The notes: generated by a model from the sequence alone, not told the origin. A stretch of 64,000 nt of DNA from Hyphomicrobium sp. CS1BSMeth3 (GCF_900117415.1 NZ_FPEI01000006.1:1116001-1180000), one strand, 5' to 3'; shown: positions 7,751 to 16,760, counted from the first letter of the stretch. Made by a program: numbers and translations.

Positions 7751-8623
7751 CTACGCGCCCTTGAAACTGAAAGCATTGCCGTCGCGAACGACACGTCCGG
7801 CCGTCGGCATAGGGAAGTGCGCCGGCATGACGAGCATGTCGCTGTCGGCGGTGCGATCCAGGAAGGCCCGCCGGTTCTTGGCCGAGAGCGTCATATCCGT
7901 ATCCACGCGGCAGCAGAGATCGGGATAGAGGAGCTGGAGCTGGTGGTGGATGGCGTCGCCGACGAAGATGCCGCGCTTGCCGCCGTTCTCGACGTTGATG
8001 AGCACGAGCCCCGGCGAGTGGCCATGACATGGCTCGAGCCAGATGCCCTTCTCCAGCTCGAAATCGTCGTCGACGAGCACGGCCTGCTCGGCGCGCTTGA
8101 TGGGCAGCACACTGTCTTCGAACGACAGCACGTGCATGTTGTTCCTGTCGCCCTTGGCGTACTCGGCATCCCAGAAGTCGTACTCGCGCTTGGCCATGAT
8201 GTGCTTGGCATTGGGGAAGGTCGGGACCCAGCGGCCATCGAGAAGTTGCGTATTCCAGCCCACATGATCCCAGTGCAGATGCGTGCACATGACGTAGTCG
8301 ACCTGCTCGGGCTTGACGCCGAGCGCCGCAAGGTCCGCGAGGTAGTTCGTCTGGATCATGCTGAAGTCGGCGCGCGCGGGGCGCGGCTTGTTGTTGCCGC
8401 AGCAGGTGTCGATCAGGATCGTATGCCTCGGCGTGCGCACGACGAACGTGTGAAAGCTCATGAGCAGCTTGTCGTCGGCGCTGATGAGCTTGCCGAGACG
8501 GGCCTTGCCATCGGCAAGCTGGGCGTCCGTGCAGGCGGGGAAGAACTCCCGCGCAACAAAGGCGGGGAATTCCAGCTCCACAACACGGTCAATGGCGAAG
8601 TCGCCGATCTGGGCCAGGGTCAT
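7751..8623 (-). CDS. MBL-fold metallo-hydrolase (lactonase-like)
   Basis: A 290-residue metallo-beta-lactamase-fold hydrolase. CTHLHWDHVGWN is the HXHXDH di-metal motif; CHGHSPG, GDAIHH and the late MPAHFPMP supply the remaining histidine and aspartate ligands. The opening IGDFAIDRVVELEFPAF and MSFHTFVVRTPRHTILIDTC match the subgroup that includes quorum-quenching N-acyl-homoserine lactonase-like proteins, though many members have other substrates. A GGAGG-type site precedes ATG 8623. Substrate is unknown; there is no signal peptide, so it should be cytoplasmic. Confidence 0.86.
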   Translation of the reverse strand: MTLAQIGDFAIDRVVELEFPAFVAREFFPACTDAQLADGKARLGKLISADDKLLMSFHTFVVRTPRHTILIDTCCGNNKPRPARADFSMIQTNYLADLAALGVKPEQVDYVMCTHLHWDHVGWNTQLLDGRWVPTFPNAKHIMAKREYDFWDAEYAKGDRNNMHVLSFEDSVLPIKRAEQAVLVDDDFELEKGIWLEPCHGHSPGLVLINVENGGKRGIFVGDAIHHQLQLLYPDLCCRVDTDMTLSAKNRRAFLDRTADSDMLVMPAHFPMPTAGRVVRDGNAFSFKGA

Positions 8624-8771
8624 GCGCCGTCTCCTCCCGGGATCTCGTTGCTGGCCGATCATGGCGTGATGGAAGGCCAGCACGCAAGCCGCATGGGCGA
8701 CATGCGGGTCCCCTATTGCCGCCGGGCTTCTCCGTGACGCACGATGCGGCCAACAAACGGAGGAAATGGCG

Positions 8772-9539
8772 ATGGCCGAACTGGTCCTGAAAGAAATGCG
8801 CGGGCCTGTGCAGATCGTGACGCTCAATCGGCCCGCTGTGCTCAATGCGGTGAGCCCGGAGCTGCGCGCGGCATTCACGGCTGCGATGAAGGAGGCCGAA
8901 GCCGACGCGACCGTGGGCGCCGTCGTCATCACCGGCGCTGGCAAGGCCTTCTCCGCTGGCCAGGACCTCAACGAGACGGCCAACCTCACTATCGATCAGG
9001 TCCGCGGCTGGTGCACGTCCATGCGTGTCATGTACCAGTCCGTGCGCGACCTCTCGAAACCGGCGGTGGCGGCCTGGAACGGCATTGCCGCTGGCGCCGG
9101 CATGCAGATCGGGCTCTGCTGCGATGTGCGCGTCGCACATCCTGCTGCCCGTATCGGTCAGCCCGAGACGCGCGCGGGGCTCGCCAGCATCGTCGGCACA
9201 TATCTCATGGGCCTCTACGTCGGCCATGGGCCCAATCGTGAGCTGTCGCTCTCGGGCGGGCTCGTCGGCGGTGAGCGTGCTCATGCCATCGGCCTCGTCG
9301 ATCATCTCGTGCCGGAGGGCGAGGTGCTGACGAAAGCGCTCGCCATTGCCGAAGACCTGCTGAAGGTCCCGCCCGTTGCCATGCAGCTCACCAAAGAGCG
9401 CTTCCGCACAACCACTCAGCCCGGCTTCGACGACGCGACCGCCGCCGGTGTCCGCTATTCGCTCGAGGCCTACGCGACCGGCGAGCCGCAGCGCATCATG
9501 AAGGGGTTTATTGCCGCGCGTGCCCAGCGCAAGAAGTGA
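8772..9539 (+). CDS. Enoyl-CoA hydratase/isomerase (crotonase) family protein
   Basis: A 255-residue crotonase-fold protein: ITGAGKAFSAGQDLNE forms the first oxyanion-hole region and GIAAGAGMQIGLCCDVRVA the second. QPETRAGLAS sits where catalytic acids often lie: Glu is present at the second position, while the first is not clear. Such enzymes hydrate or isomerise enoyl-CoA thioesters in fatty-acid or aromatic-acid breakdown. Two ATGs (8766, 8772) follow GGAGG (8759-8763); the second has the better eight-base spacing. It diverges from the lactonase-like gene and is convergent with rlmH. Confidence 0.86.
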   Translation: MAELVLKEMRGPVQIVTLNRPAVLNAVSPELRAAFTAAMKEAEADATVGAVVITGAGKAFSAGQDLNETANLTIDQVRGWCTSMRVMYQSVRDLSKPAVAAWNGIAAGAGMQIGLCCDVRVAHPAARIGQPETRAGLASIVGTYLMGLYVGHGPNRELSLSGGLVGGERAHAIGLVDHLVPEGEVLTKALAIAEDLLKVPPVAMQLTKERFRTTTQPGFDDATAAGVRYSLEAYATGEPQRIMKGFIAARAQRKK

Positions 9540-9548
9540 GCGCTGTGA

Positions 9549-10031
9549 TCAGGCCCGGTGATACGGGTGGCCCGAAAGGATGGTGATCGCGCGGTAGACC
9601 TGCTCGACCAGCACCACGCGGGCAAGCCCGTGCGGCAGCGTCATGCGGCCGAGCGAGAGCGTCAGGTGCGCCCCTTTGCCGGTAAGGCTTGCAGGATGGC
9701 CATCGGGCCCGCCGACGAGCAGTGCTGCGGACTTCACGCCCTCGTCCCGCCGCACGCCGAGATACTCGGCGAATTCGGCGCTCGACATCAGGCGCCCGCG
9801 CTCGTCGAGAACGATCCTGAGATCACAATCCGCCGTTGCATGAAGCAGGCGCGCCGCCTCATCGGCCTGTCGCGCGTTGGTCTCTCCCGCCCGGCTCTCG
9901 GGAAGCTCCTCGATGGTGACCGGTGAGATCCCGATCACCTTCCCGCTCGAAACGCGCTTCATGTAGCGGGCAATGATCGCCCGCTCACCGTCATCCTTGA
10001 GACGGCCGATGGCAGCGATGACCAGCCGCAT
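9549..10031 (-). CDS. rlmH: 23S rRNA pseudouridine-1915 N3-methyltransferase RlmH
   Basis: A 160-residue SPOUT-class methyltransferase that methylates pseudouridine 1915 in helix 69 of 23S rRNA using S-adenosylmethionine. LLVGGPDGHP builds the knotted cofactor site, and LSLGRMTLPHGLARVVLVEQ and the C-terminal HPYHR are diagnostic. Length is normal for the family. GGGAGGGG lies about six bases before the ATG. It lies 49 bases downstream of rsfS in the same orientation; the rsfS-rlmH pair is a conserved bacterial arrangement, and both proteins act on the large ribosomal subunit. Confidence 0.96.
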   Translation of the reverse strand: MRLVIAAIGRLKDDGERAIIARYMKRVSSGKVIGISPVTIEELPESRAGETNARQADEAARLLHATADCDLRIVLDERGRLMSSAEFAEYLGVRRDEGVKSAALLVGGPDGHPASLTGKGAHLTLSLGRMTLPHGLARVVLVEQVYRAITILSGHPYHRA

Positions 10032-10080
10032 GGCCGCCCCTCCCAGGATAACGCGCCGCGCCGGCGCCCTCAGCGACAGC

Positions 10081-10491
10081 CTAGTGCGCGACGGGCTCCG
10101 CGCCGCGATCCGCCGACCACATCTTTTCCAGGTTGTAGAAGGCGCGGATCTCAGGCTGGAACACGTGCACGATGATATCGCCCGTGTCGATCAGGACCCA
10201 GTCGCACTGCGGCTGGCCCTCGACGCGCACACGCTCGCAACCGGCATCCTTGAAGGCCTGCAGGATCTGCTCGGCGATCGCGTTGACGTGGCGATCGGAG
10301 CGGCCCGTCGCGATGATCATGAAATCGCCGATCGAGGTCTTGCCCTTGAGATCTATAACGGCGACGTCCTCAGCCTTGGCGTCGTCGAGCCAGTGGACTA
10401 CGCGGTCCAGCAGGGCAGCAGAGTCGCGTCGTTCGGACACGAACTCAGTCGGAGGTGTGCTCGCGCGAGCACCCTCGGGCGTGGTTCTCAT
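10081..10491 (-). CDS. rsfS: Ribosome silencing factor RsfS
   Basis: A 136-residue protein whose core LLDRVVHWLDDAKAEDVAVIDLKG...ADFMIIATGRSDRHV-type sequence (here IGDFMIIATGRSDRHVNA), EGQPQCDWVLIDTGDIIVHVF and FYNLEKMW define RsfS. It binds uL14 on the 50S subunit and prevents joining of subunits when nutrients are limiting. There is an extra N-terminal stretch of about 20 residues before the core, and no good ribosome site before ATG 10491, so the true start may be further in. The upstream nadD/proA neighbours common elsewhere are absent. Confidence 0.93.
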   Translation of the reverse strand: MRTTPEGARASTPPTEFVSERRDSAALLDRVVHWLDDAKAEDVAVIDLKGKTSIGDFMIIATGRSDRHVNAIAEQILQAFKDAGCERVRVEGQPQCDWVLIDTGDIIVHVFQPEIRAFYNLEKMWSADRGAEPVAH

Positions 10492-10680
10492 CGTTTGGTG
10501 AGCGTCCCTTCGTCATCCGACCCTTATGGTCATGCGACCAGGTGGTCTGAAAGTGCCGGGCTCGCTTACAGGATTAAGGCCCCGCACCGCCGGCGAATTC
10601 TGCCGGCACACAAAAGCATATGATGGCGGGCGCCAGATTTACAAGCATCATGCGCACAAAGGCGGCTCTGGCTGATATTT

Positions 10681-10699
10681 CAGGAGGTTATATCTCCTG
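10681..10699. repeat. Inverted repeat CAGGAG-N7-CTCCTG in the rsfS upstream region
   Basis: The 251-base gap 10492-10742 separates rsfS from the GFA gene. Inside it CAGGAG (10681-10686) mirrors CTCCTG (10694-10699) across an AT-rich GTTATAT spacer. It could be an operator in the rsfS-rlmH promoter or a small hairpin in the GFA 3' tail. No U-run follows on the minus strand. Nothing else in the gap stands out. Confidence 0.35.
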
Positions 10700-10742
10700 T
10701 CGCAACCGCCGGACGGCTCGAGGTGGCAAGCCGGCCACACAT

Positions 10743-11165
10743 TCAACCAGTCTGGCAGCCCGCCCGGGGCGGGAGCTCCTCGAATTGCGGCAGGTCGTCC
10801 GTGATATCGAACCAGGGGGCTTTGCTGCCGACAAAGACATGCCGCTCCGGCTTGATGCCCGGATCGTCATCGAGCGGGCCGAGCGGCAGGCCATAGGCGG
10901 ATGAATCGAAATCGAACTTGCTGAGGAGCGCGGTGCCGCACACGCGGCAGAAGCCGCGATGCGTGCCGGGCGAGGACTGGTAATAGGTCACCAGTTCCTC
11001 ACCCTGAATCCACCGGAAGTCCTGGGCTGCGACCCGCGCCCGCGAGCGGAAGGCCGCGCCATGCGCCTTGCGACACGTGGAGCAATGGCAGTTGAGCGCG
11101 CCGGTCAGCGCGCCCGTGATCTCGTAGTGGACACCGCCGCAGAGGCAGCTACCCCGCAATGCCAT
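10743..11165 (-). CDS. GFA (glutathione-dependent formaldehyde-activating-like) zinc-fold protein
   Basis: A 140-residue CENP-V/GFA family protein. CLCGGVHYEI and CHCSTCRKAHGAAF give the first zinc ligands and FCRVCGTALLSK the second CXXC pair, the normal two-zinc GFA pattern. Despite the family name, most members have no demonstrated formaldehyde activity. GGGAGG lies five bases before the ATG. It reads in the same direction as the RraA-like gene 25 bases upstream, suggesting co-transcription. Biological role is unknown. Confidence 0.85.
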   Translation of the reverse strand: MALRGSCLCGGVHYEITGALTGALNCHCSTCRKAHGAAFRSRARVAAQDFRWIQGEELVTYYQSSPGTHRGFCRVCGTALLSKFDFDSSAYGLPLGPLDDDPGIKPERHVFVGSKAPWFDITDDLPQFEELPPRAGCQTG

Positions 11166-11190
11166 TTGGCCTCCCAGCGGGCCGGAAACG

Positions 11191-11919
11191 TCAGCCCTTG
11201 CCCTTCGAGGCCTCGTAGCGCGCCTTGGTCTCGGCGTTCATGGGATAGAGTCCGGGCAGCGCCGCCCCCTTCCCGACCTCGTCCATGATCCAGCCTTCCA
11301 TGCGCTCCTGCTCAGGGCCTTCCTTGAGGATGGTCTCGAGCTGGGCTGCCGGAATGAGCACCGCGCCATCCGCGTCCACGACCACGACATCGCCCGGGAA
11401 GACCGCAACGCCGCCGCACGCAATCGGCTGCTGCCACGCAACGAACGTCAGACGCGCGACCGACGGCGGCGCCGCGCCACCCTGGCACCACACCGGGAGG
11501 CCCGTGCTCAGCACGCCCGAGACGTCACGCACCACGCCGTCCGTGATGAGGCCGGCCACGCCCTTCTTGACCATGCGCGCGCAGAGGATGTCACCGAAGA
11601 TGCCGGCGTCGGTCTCGCCCATGGCATCGGCGACCGCGATGCAGCCCGCCGGCATGGCCTCGATGGCCGCGCGCGTCGAGATCGGCGAGGACCAGGATTC
11701 GGGCGTCGCGAGATCCTCGCGCCAGGGCACGAAGCGCAGCGTGAAGGCGCGGCCGACGATGCGCGGCTGGTCGGGGCGCAGCGGGCGCGTGCCACGCATC
11801 CAGGTGTTCCTGAGGCCCTTCTTGAGCAGGATGGTCGTGATGGTCGCGGTGGTGATCTTGGACAGGGTCGCGACCGCGCTCGCGTCGAGCGTCATGTCGA
11901 CGGCTTTCTCCGTGCTCAT
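11191..11919 (-). CDS. RraA-like / HMG-type aldolase family protein
   Basis: A 242-residue protein of the RraA-like fold. AVADAMGETDAGIFGDILCARMVKKGVAGLITDGVVRD holds the characteristic G-x-R/D-G-x-x-R-D signature (here TDGVVRD). GGVAVFPGDVVVVDADGAVLIP is the conserved C-terminal beta region. The family contains true RNase E inhibitors and also 4-hydroxy-4-methyl-2-oxoglutarate/oxaloacetate aldolases. The extra length over 160-residue RraA and the catabolic neighbours favour the aldolase-like branch. A GGAG-type site precedes ATG 11919. Confidence 0.82.
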   Translation of the reverse strand: MSTEKAVDMTLDASAVATLSKITTATITTILLKKGLRNTWMRGTRPLRPDQPRIVGRAFTLRFVPWREDLATPESWSSPISTRAAIEAMPAGCIAVADAMGETDAGIFGDILCARMVKKGVAGLITDGVVRDVSGVLSTGLPVWCQGGAAPPSVARLTFVAWQQPIACGGVAVFPGDVVVVDADGAVLIPAAQLETILKEGPEQERMEGWIMDEVGKGAALPGLYPMNAETKARYEASKGKG

Positions 11920-12048
11920 TGGGCATCTCCTCGGGTGAACAGTCAGGGATTTTCAGGCCGGCACTTTCCCGGCTGATACGCCCTCGGCAGCCCGGCGTCC
12001 ATGGGAGAGCGTGCCCAATTGGCGCGCATCTCCAATTCCGAGCCGGGC

Positions 12049-12624
12049 TCACAATAGCGCATTGAGCGCCCAGCCCGCGTCCGTCGGGGTGGCGAGATAA
12101 GGCATTCCATGGCGCGACTCAGGTCCCGCCCGCGCCCCGAGCATGTGCTCGTGGATGGCATCGAAGACGCCGCTATGAGCAACGAACAAGAGTCTTTCCT
12201 CCGGGTGCGCGATCATCCATCGAGCAATGACCGGCGGAATGCGTTCGAAGATCTCGGTCCACGGATCGGCATCCGCCGGCAGAACATTCCGCGAGGACTG
12301 ATCCGGCCGCAAACCGTGGCGTTCCTTCACCTCACGGATCACCTGCCCGTCGAAAGCGCCGAAACTGCGCTCGATCAGGCCCCGATCGACATGGAGCGGG
12401 CGCTCCAGGCGCTCCGCGACCACGGCGGCCGTTTTGAGCGCGCGAACGAGCGGGCTCGTGACGATGCGGGTGATCTCCGCGCCGGCCAGCGCTTCCCCGG
12501 CAGCTTTGGCCTGCGCAATCCCCGCCGCATTGAGCGGCACGTCGGCGTGCCCCTGATAGCGGCCTTCGCGGTTCCAATCGGTCTCGCCATGACGCAGGAA
12601 ATAGAAGGGCCGCTTGGGGATCAT
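12049..12624 (-). CDS. Histidine phosphatase family protein (phosphoglycerate mutase-like)
   Basis: A 191-residue protein starting MIPKRPFYFLRHGETDWNRE. The RHGE motif carries the phospho-acceptor histidine. TSPLVRALKTA gives the second arginine, IERSFGAFDG the acidic loop and FVAHSGVFDAI the C-terminal catalytic histidine. Activity is phosphomonoester hydrolysis or mutase; substrates in this branch vary widely. No clear ribosome site precedes the chosen ATG, and an in-frame GTG four codons earlier is possible. The gene diverges from the YqaA-like gene with a 126-base gap. Confidence 0.87.
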   Translation of the reverse strand: MIPKRPFYFLRHGETDWNREGRYQGHADVPLNAAGIAQAKAAGEALAGAEITRIVTSPLVRALKTAAVVAERLERPLHVDRGLIERSFGAFDGQVIREVKERHGLRPDQSSRNVLPADADPWTEIFERIPPVIARWMIAHPEERLLFVAHSGVFDAIHEHMLGARAGPESRHGMPYLATPTDAGWALNALL

Positions 12625-12750
12625 GCGGAGGCTCACGGGACGGAGACGGACGGCATAGGACGGGGACAGGATCCTATCGGATGCTTTGTCGCCTGTCAGG
12701 AAGCCCACCTTCTCGGCTACAGAGAGCCAAACTCCGGGTGGGAACAGACC

Positions 12751-13182
12751 TTGACGTTGGACGCGCTCTGGCCGCTGCTCATCATGCTCGCTTCGGCCTT
12801 TGGCGCGGCGACGCTGCTGGTCTTGCCCTCCGAGGCCATCCTGATCGCTCAGATCAAGGCCGGCCTCGCGCCTGCGTGGGCCATTCTGGTTGCTGCGACC
12901 ATCGGCAATGTCGGCGGATCGGTCTTCAACTGGTGGCTCGGTATTCACGCGCGCCGCTTCGAGGGGCGACGCTGGTTCCCGTTCACGCCGCAGACGATCG
13001 AGGCTGCCAGCGCGCGCTTCCAGCACTGGGGACTGTGGTCGCTGCTCCTTGCGTGGGTCCCGGTGATCGGTGATCCGCTGACATTCATCGCCGGCGTGCT
13101 GCGCGTGCCATTCGCGCTCTTCCTGCCGCTCGTCGCCATCGGAAAGTGCGCGCGCTACGCTGTGCTGGCATTCGGTCTGTAG
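12751..13182 (+). CDS. YqaA-like (DedA/VTT-domain) membrane protein
   Basis: A 143-residue membrane protein with about four hydrophobic segments. The opening LDALWPLLIMLASAFGAATLLVLPSEAIL and LLLAWVPVIGDPLTFIAGVLRV are close in layout to E. coli YqaA, a VTT/DedA relative. Members of the wider family take part in lipid-carrier translocation or membrane homeostasis, but YqaA itself is uncharacterised. A TTG start at 12751 is proposed: no ATG lies upstream in frame, GGGTGGGA precedes it by about nine bases, and the resulting N-terminus matches YqaA. ATG 12784 would cut the first helix. Confidence 0.78.
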   Translation: MTLDALWPLLIMLASAFGAATLLVLPSEAILIAQIKAGLAPAWAILVAATIGNVGGSVFNWWLGIHARRFEGRRWFPFTPQTIEAASARFQHWGLWSLLLAWVPVIGDPLTFIAGVLRVPFALFLPLVAIGKCARYAVLAFGL

Positions 13183-13306
13183 GGATACGGGACCAACTCC
13201 ATAAAAGACGGGGGCTCCGGGGGTGTCCGTCGTGTCGAAGACACGCGCCTCCGGCACGATGCGGAGCGCGAGGCCGCGGCCTCGCTCGCGCCAAAGGCGC
13301 GATACC

Positions 13307-14515
13307 TCACCGCCGCACGCCTCCCCATGGCGCCACGAGCAGGCCGCCGAGCATCATGGCGCCGCCGCCGATCGCGAAGATCAGCACGTGGCTCTGCGTG
13401 AGCTCGTAGATCTGCGGCAGCACAGCGCCGGCAACGACAGCGCCGCCTGCACTCGACAGGATCATGGCGCGCATGAGCCGCGGCATGTGCTGGGCATCGG
13501 CGAGATCGCGCACGCGCGCGGCCATGAGCGCTGAGAGGCCCGGTTGCGCTCCGAAGAGGACAGACGAGAGGAAGAGTACGCCGCTCGCACCGCTCAGGAG
13601 CGGCGCACCGATGCCAAGACCGAGCGTGATGAAAGAGAGCGGCAGCGCCCAGGCCGTGCCGAGCAGCAGCCCCAGCGCGGCCATGGACCATGGGCCGAGC
13701 GCCGAGGCTATGCCGACGATGCTCCAGTGAAGGCCGCCCTCGGCCATGCCAAGCCCGAGCCCGCGCGCAAGGTAGTCCACCCAGTAGAGCGTGTGCGGCA
13801 CGATGGCGATCGAGAAGAAGAAATATCCCGCGAGCAGGAAACGCAGCGGCCATGTCCATGGGGTGGCCGCGCCCAGGCGTGCGGGAGCAGGCGTGCTCGC
13901 AGCCGGCGCCCCCCGCCATCCCCAGATGGCAAGCATCATCGCCGCGAAGCCGCAAGCCGCGAGGCCAAGCCAGGCGGTTGCCAATCCCCGCTCGAGCAGG
14001 CGCGGCACCAGAATGCCCGTCATGAAGATGGCGAGGCCGACGCCGGCAAAGACGAAGCTCGCCGCCACCGGGCGCCATGCGGAAGGCGCCGTCGATGCGA
14101 TCAGCGCCAGCGAGAGCACCATGATGATGCCAGCGGTCAGTCCGACCAGCCCGCGCCAGAAGCCGAGCCAAGCGAAGCCCAGCGGGACAGCCGAGGCCGT
14201 AAGCGCCAGCACGGAGAGGATTGCCACGACCGTCAGCAGGCGAAAGGCGCCCACGCGCACGCTCATCGGCACCGAGATCAGCGCACCCAGCGCGAAGCCC
14301 GCGATATTGATCGCGCCGATGCGGCCGGCTTCGAGAACATTGAGCTGGCCGGACGAGATCAGGGCCGGCACCATCGCGGTGTAGGAAAAGCGCCCGAGGC
14401 CCATGCCGACGAACATGCCGCCCCCGCCGCCGAGCGCCACCCGCCGCCATGCCGGCCAGCCATCCATGCTTGCCTGCCCCTCACGCGGCGGCGAGGCCGC
14501 CGCGGGCTCGCTCAT
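13307..14515 (-). CDS. YbfB/YjiJ-type MFS transporter
   Basis: A 402-residue, roughly 12-helix major facilitator permease beginning MSEPAAASPPREGQASMDGW. GGGGMFVGMGLGRFSYTAMVPAL at about 30-52 is the highly recognisable YbfB/YjiJ opening helix, and LEAGRIGAINIAGFALGAL follows. Substrates for this family are not established. The ATG overlaps the stop codon of the upstream secreted protein gene by four bases (ATGA), so the pair is translationally coupled. The protein ends ...GVRR* at 13307, convergent with the YqaA-like gene. Confidence 0.87.
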   Translation of the reverse strand: MSEPAAASPPREGQASMDGWPAWRRVALGGGGGMFVGMGLGRFSYTAMVPALISSGQLNVLEAGRIGAINIAGFALGALISVPMSVRVGAFRLLTVVAILSVLALTASAVPLGFAWLGFWRGLVGLTAGIIMVLSLALIASTAPSAWRPVAASFVFAGVGLAIFMTGILVPRLLERGLATAWLGLAACGFAAMMLAIWGWRGAPAASTPAPARLGAATPWTWPLRFLLAGYFFFSIAIVPHTLYWVDYLARGLGLGMAEGGLHWSIVGIASALGPWSMAALGLLLGTAWALPLSFITLGLGIGAPLLSGASGVLFLSSVLFGAQPGLSALMAARVRDLADAQHMPRLMRAMILSSAGGAVVAGAVLPQIYELTQSHVLIFAIGGGAMMLGGLLVAPWGGVRR

Positions 14516-15033
14516 CGCGCGAGCTCCCGATCCACCTTCTCGATGAGGTAGGCCCATTTCTGCTTCTGGGCCTCGACCAGGGCTTCCATGCGCGTGCGCA
14601 GACGGGCGAGCGCGGCGCAGTCCGGCGTCGGCGCGGCAGAGCCCTCCGCGCCCATGCGCTCGATGTCGGCGAGCAGCTCGCTCGAAGTCTTGTCGAAGGC
14701 GTCGGTGCGATCGTCCTGCACGATCGGCGCCGCTTCCTTGAGGAACTGGTCGTGCGCCCAGCCGCGCTTGTCCCTGAGTGCCCTGAGCCGGGACTGGAAC
14801 AGCGGCCGGTTCTGGCTGGTGAGATCCCGGAGCGCCGCCGCCGACTGGCCGACGACCGACTCGAAGGCCTGGCGCGTGCAACCGACGTCCTGGCCCGCTG
14901 CAGGCGCCGAGAGGGACAGGATCAATGCCGCTGCGGGCGCGGACGCCGCCACCGCTGCAGCCAAACCCCCACGTATCGCGCGAGCGAGCACCAACTCCGA
15001 GCTTCCTTCCTGGTCGGCCCGCCGGGCCCCCAT
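14512..15033 (-). CDS. Secreted or lipid-anchored protein of unknown function
   Basis: About 173 residues, not recognised. An N-terminal hydrophobic stretch (AAAVAASAPAAALILSLSAP) ends in a signal-peptidase-like AAG-Q site. The mature part is helical and charged, with DVGCTRQAFESVVGQSAAAL and late APTPDCAALARLRTRMEAL contributing one cysteine each, which may form a disulfide. The start is uncertain: ATG 15033 lacks a good ribosome site, whereas GTG 14991 has AAGGAAG about ten bases upstream and gives a cleaner signal peptide. It overlaps the MFS gene by ATGA, so the two products may act together in the envelope. Confidence 0.62.
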   Translation of the reverse strand: MGARRADQEGSSELVLARAIRGGLAAAVAASAPAAALILSLSAPAAGQDVGCTRQAFESVVGQSAAALRDLTSQNRPLFQSRLRALRDKRGWAHDQFLKEAAPIVQDDRTDAFDKTSSELLADIERMGAEGSAAPTPDCAALARLRTRMEALVEAQKQKWAYLIEKVDRELAR

Positions 15034-15131
15034 TATTGCTTGTTTGGCAGGATCAGTAAGATCGCACCCTCTTGCCATCCCCAGGCGACCGCCGCCAGCC
15101 GGACCGGGGGAATTTAGCCGTGTTCCCCGAA

Positions 15132-16760
15132 TCACGGAATACCGGCTGGCCGAGGCTGCCACACACGGCCGGACAAGACGACGGCCAGACCGCATAACAG
15201 CATGAGCGCAAACCAAAGATCTCCGTAGCGAGCATAGCTGGTCGGCGGGATGGCCGCTGGCACGCGCGCGTCGATCACCCCCACCACATCGAGGTCCAGG
15301 CGGTGCAGGACGCGGCCGCGGGCGTCGATGACGGCGGAGATCCCATTATTGGCCACGCGCAGCAGGGGCAATCCCTCCTCGACCGCACGCACACGCGCCT
15401 GATGCAGGTGCTGGCGCGGGCCCGTCGTGTTGCCGAACCACCCGTCATTGGTGACATTCACGAGGAACGACGGGCGTTCCTCACCTTGCACGACGGCACG
15501 CGGGAAGATGGCCTCGTAGCAGATGAGCGGGGCAAAGCTGGCCATGCGTGGCAGCGCCATGAGCGGACGCGGGTTCGGACCGGGGGTGAAGCCTCCGCGC
15601 CGGCGCGTCAGCGGCTCGAGCCCGATGGCATCGAGCAGCGCGTTGAGCGGCAAATATTCGCCGAAGGGTACGAGGTGGATCTTGTCGTATATGGCCACCG
15701 GTTTTGCTCCGGCACCGAAGGCAATCAGGCTGTTGTAGATGCGGCGCGATCCCCCTGGCGCGCTTGCGTCGGGTGGATCGGCGCGCAGGCCACCGGAAAT
15801 GAGATGCGTGCCAGCCGGCAGGGCTTTGCCCAGCTCTTCGAGGGCCGTGGGCGTGTCGAGGGGGAGGAAGGGCATAGCCGCCTCGGGCCAAATCACGAGA
15901 TCGACGCCCTTGGCACCATCCTCAATTCCCGCGGCATTTCGGGACGTCAGCGCGAGGTGCAGATCGAAGATCCGCCGCTGGTGCTGGGACTGCCACTTCT
16001 CGCGCTGGGGCACGCTCGGCTGGACGAATCGGACGCGCGGTCCTTCGGTCGATACCGCTTGGACCGCCGCGAGCTGCCAGTGGCCATAGGCCATGAGTGC
16101 GAAAATCGTTCCGACCGAGATTGCCATGCCGCGCAACGGCGCTCCGTCGGCCCACGCCACGAGCGGCGCCGCGAGCACGAGCACGGCGACGAGGCTCAAT
16201 CCGTAGATGCCGATCAGCCCCGCGGTCTGCATGAGGCTCTCGGGATAGGTGAGCGCATAGCCGATCACGTTCCACGGAAAGCCGGTGAAGACGTGCCCGC
16301 GCAGCCATTCGGCAGCGGCAAGCGCCAGCGCAAGAGCAAGGACGCGCACCAATCCCGGCCGCCACACGAGGGATGCCGCCGCCGCGGCACCCGCCCAGAA
16401 GAGCGCGAGCCCGGCCGGCATGACGGTGACCGCAATGGGGATCAGCGCGGCAAATTTCTCTGCCTCCACGAGGAAGGCTTCCCCGATCCAGAAGAGGCCG
16501 GCAAAGAAATAGCCGAACGCGAACCACCAGCCGATCAGCGCCGCGCGCGCCGTGGGCCTATGGCGCCACGAGACGCCCGCCGGGAGAGCCAGCGCCCCAT
16601 CGATCTGCCAAACGAGCAGTGCGAACGTCACAAACAGCACGGGCCAGATGTGAAACGGCGCCACGGCCAGCACGGAGACGACACCGGCCGAGCACGCCAG
16701 CGCCGCTCGCTGCCATCCCGTGCGTCCCCGCACCCAGTTGGCCAAACGCTCTATGATCAT
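15132..16760 (-). CDS. lnt: Apolipoprotein N-acyltransferase Lnt
   Basis: A 542-residue inner-membrane enzyme that adds the third acyl chain to the N-terminal cysteine of lipoproteins. About six N-terminal helices precede the carbon-nitrogen hydrolase domain. The catalytic triad is visible: Glu in VIWPEAAMPFL, Lys in YDKIHLVPFGEYLP and Cys in LICYEAIFPRA. NVTNDGWFGNTTGPRQHLHQARVRAVE is the conserved catalytic loop. A final membrane helix lies at about 517-533. The gene stands 175 bases downstream of the acyl-CoA ligase gene, separated by a palindromic element. The usual neighbours ybeX (corC) and metK are absent. Confidence 0.95.
   Translation of the reverse strand: MIIERLANWVRGRTGWQRAALACSAGVVSVLAVAPFHIWPVLFVTFALLVWQIDGALALPAGVSWRHRPTARAALIGWWFAFGYFFAGLFWIGEAFLVEAEKFAALIPIAVTVMPAGLALFWAGAAAAASLVWRPGLVRVLALALALAAAEWLRGHVFTGFPWNVIGYALTYPESLMQTAGLIGIYGLSLVAVLVLAAPLVAWADGAPLRGMAISVGTIFALMAYGHWQLAAVQAVSTEGPRVRFVQPSVPQREKWQSQHQRRIFDLHLALTSRNAAGIEDGAKGVDLVIWPEAAMPFLPLDTPTALEELGKALPAGTHLISGGLRADPPDASAPGGSRRIYNSLIAFGAGAKPVAIYDKIHLVPFGEYLPLNALLDAIGLEPLTRRRGGFTPGPNPRPLMALPRMASFAPLICYEAIFPRAVVQGEERPSFLVNVTNDGWFGNTTGPRQHLHQARVRAVEEGLPLLRVANNGISAVIDARGRVLHRLDLDVVGVIDARVPAAIPPTSYARYGDLWFALMLLCGLAVVLSGRVWQPRPAGIP

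Noticed and set aside
12109-12750. Upstream extension of the YqaA-like frame to ATG 12109
   Set aside because: It is antisense to the histidine phosphatase and has no membrane or family similarity; TTG 12751 gives the expected N-terminus.
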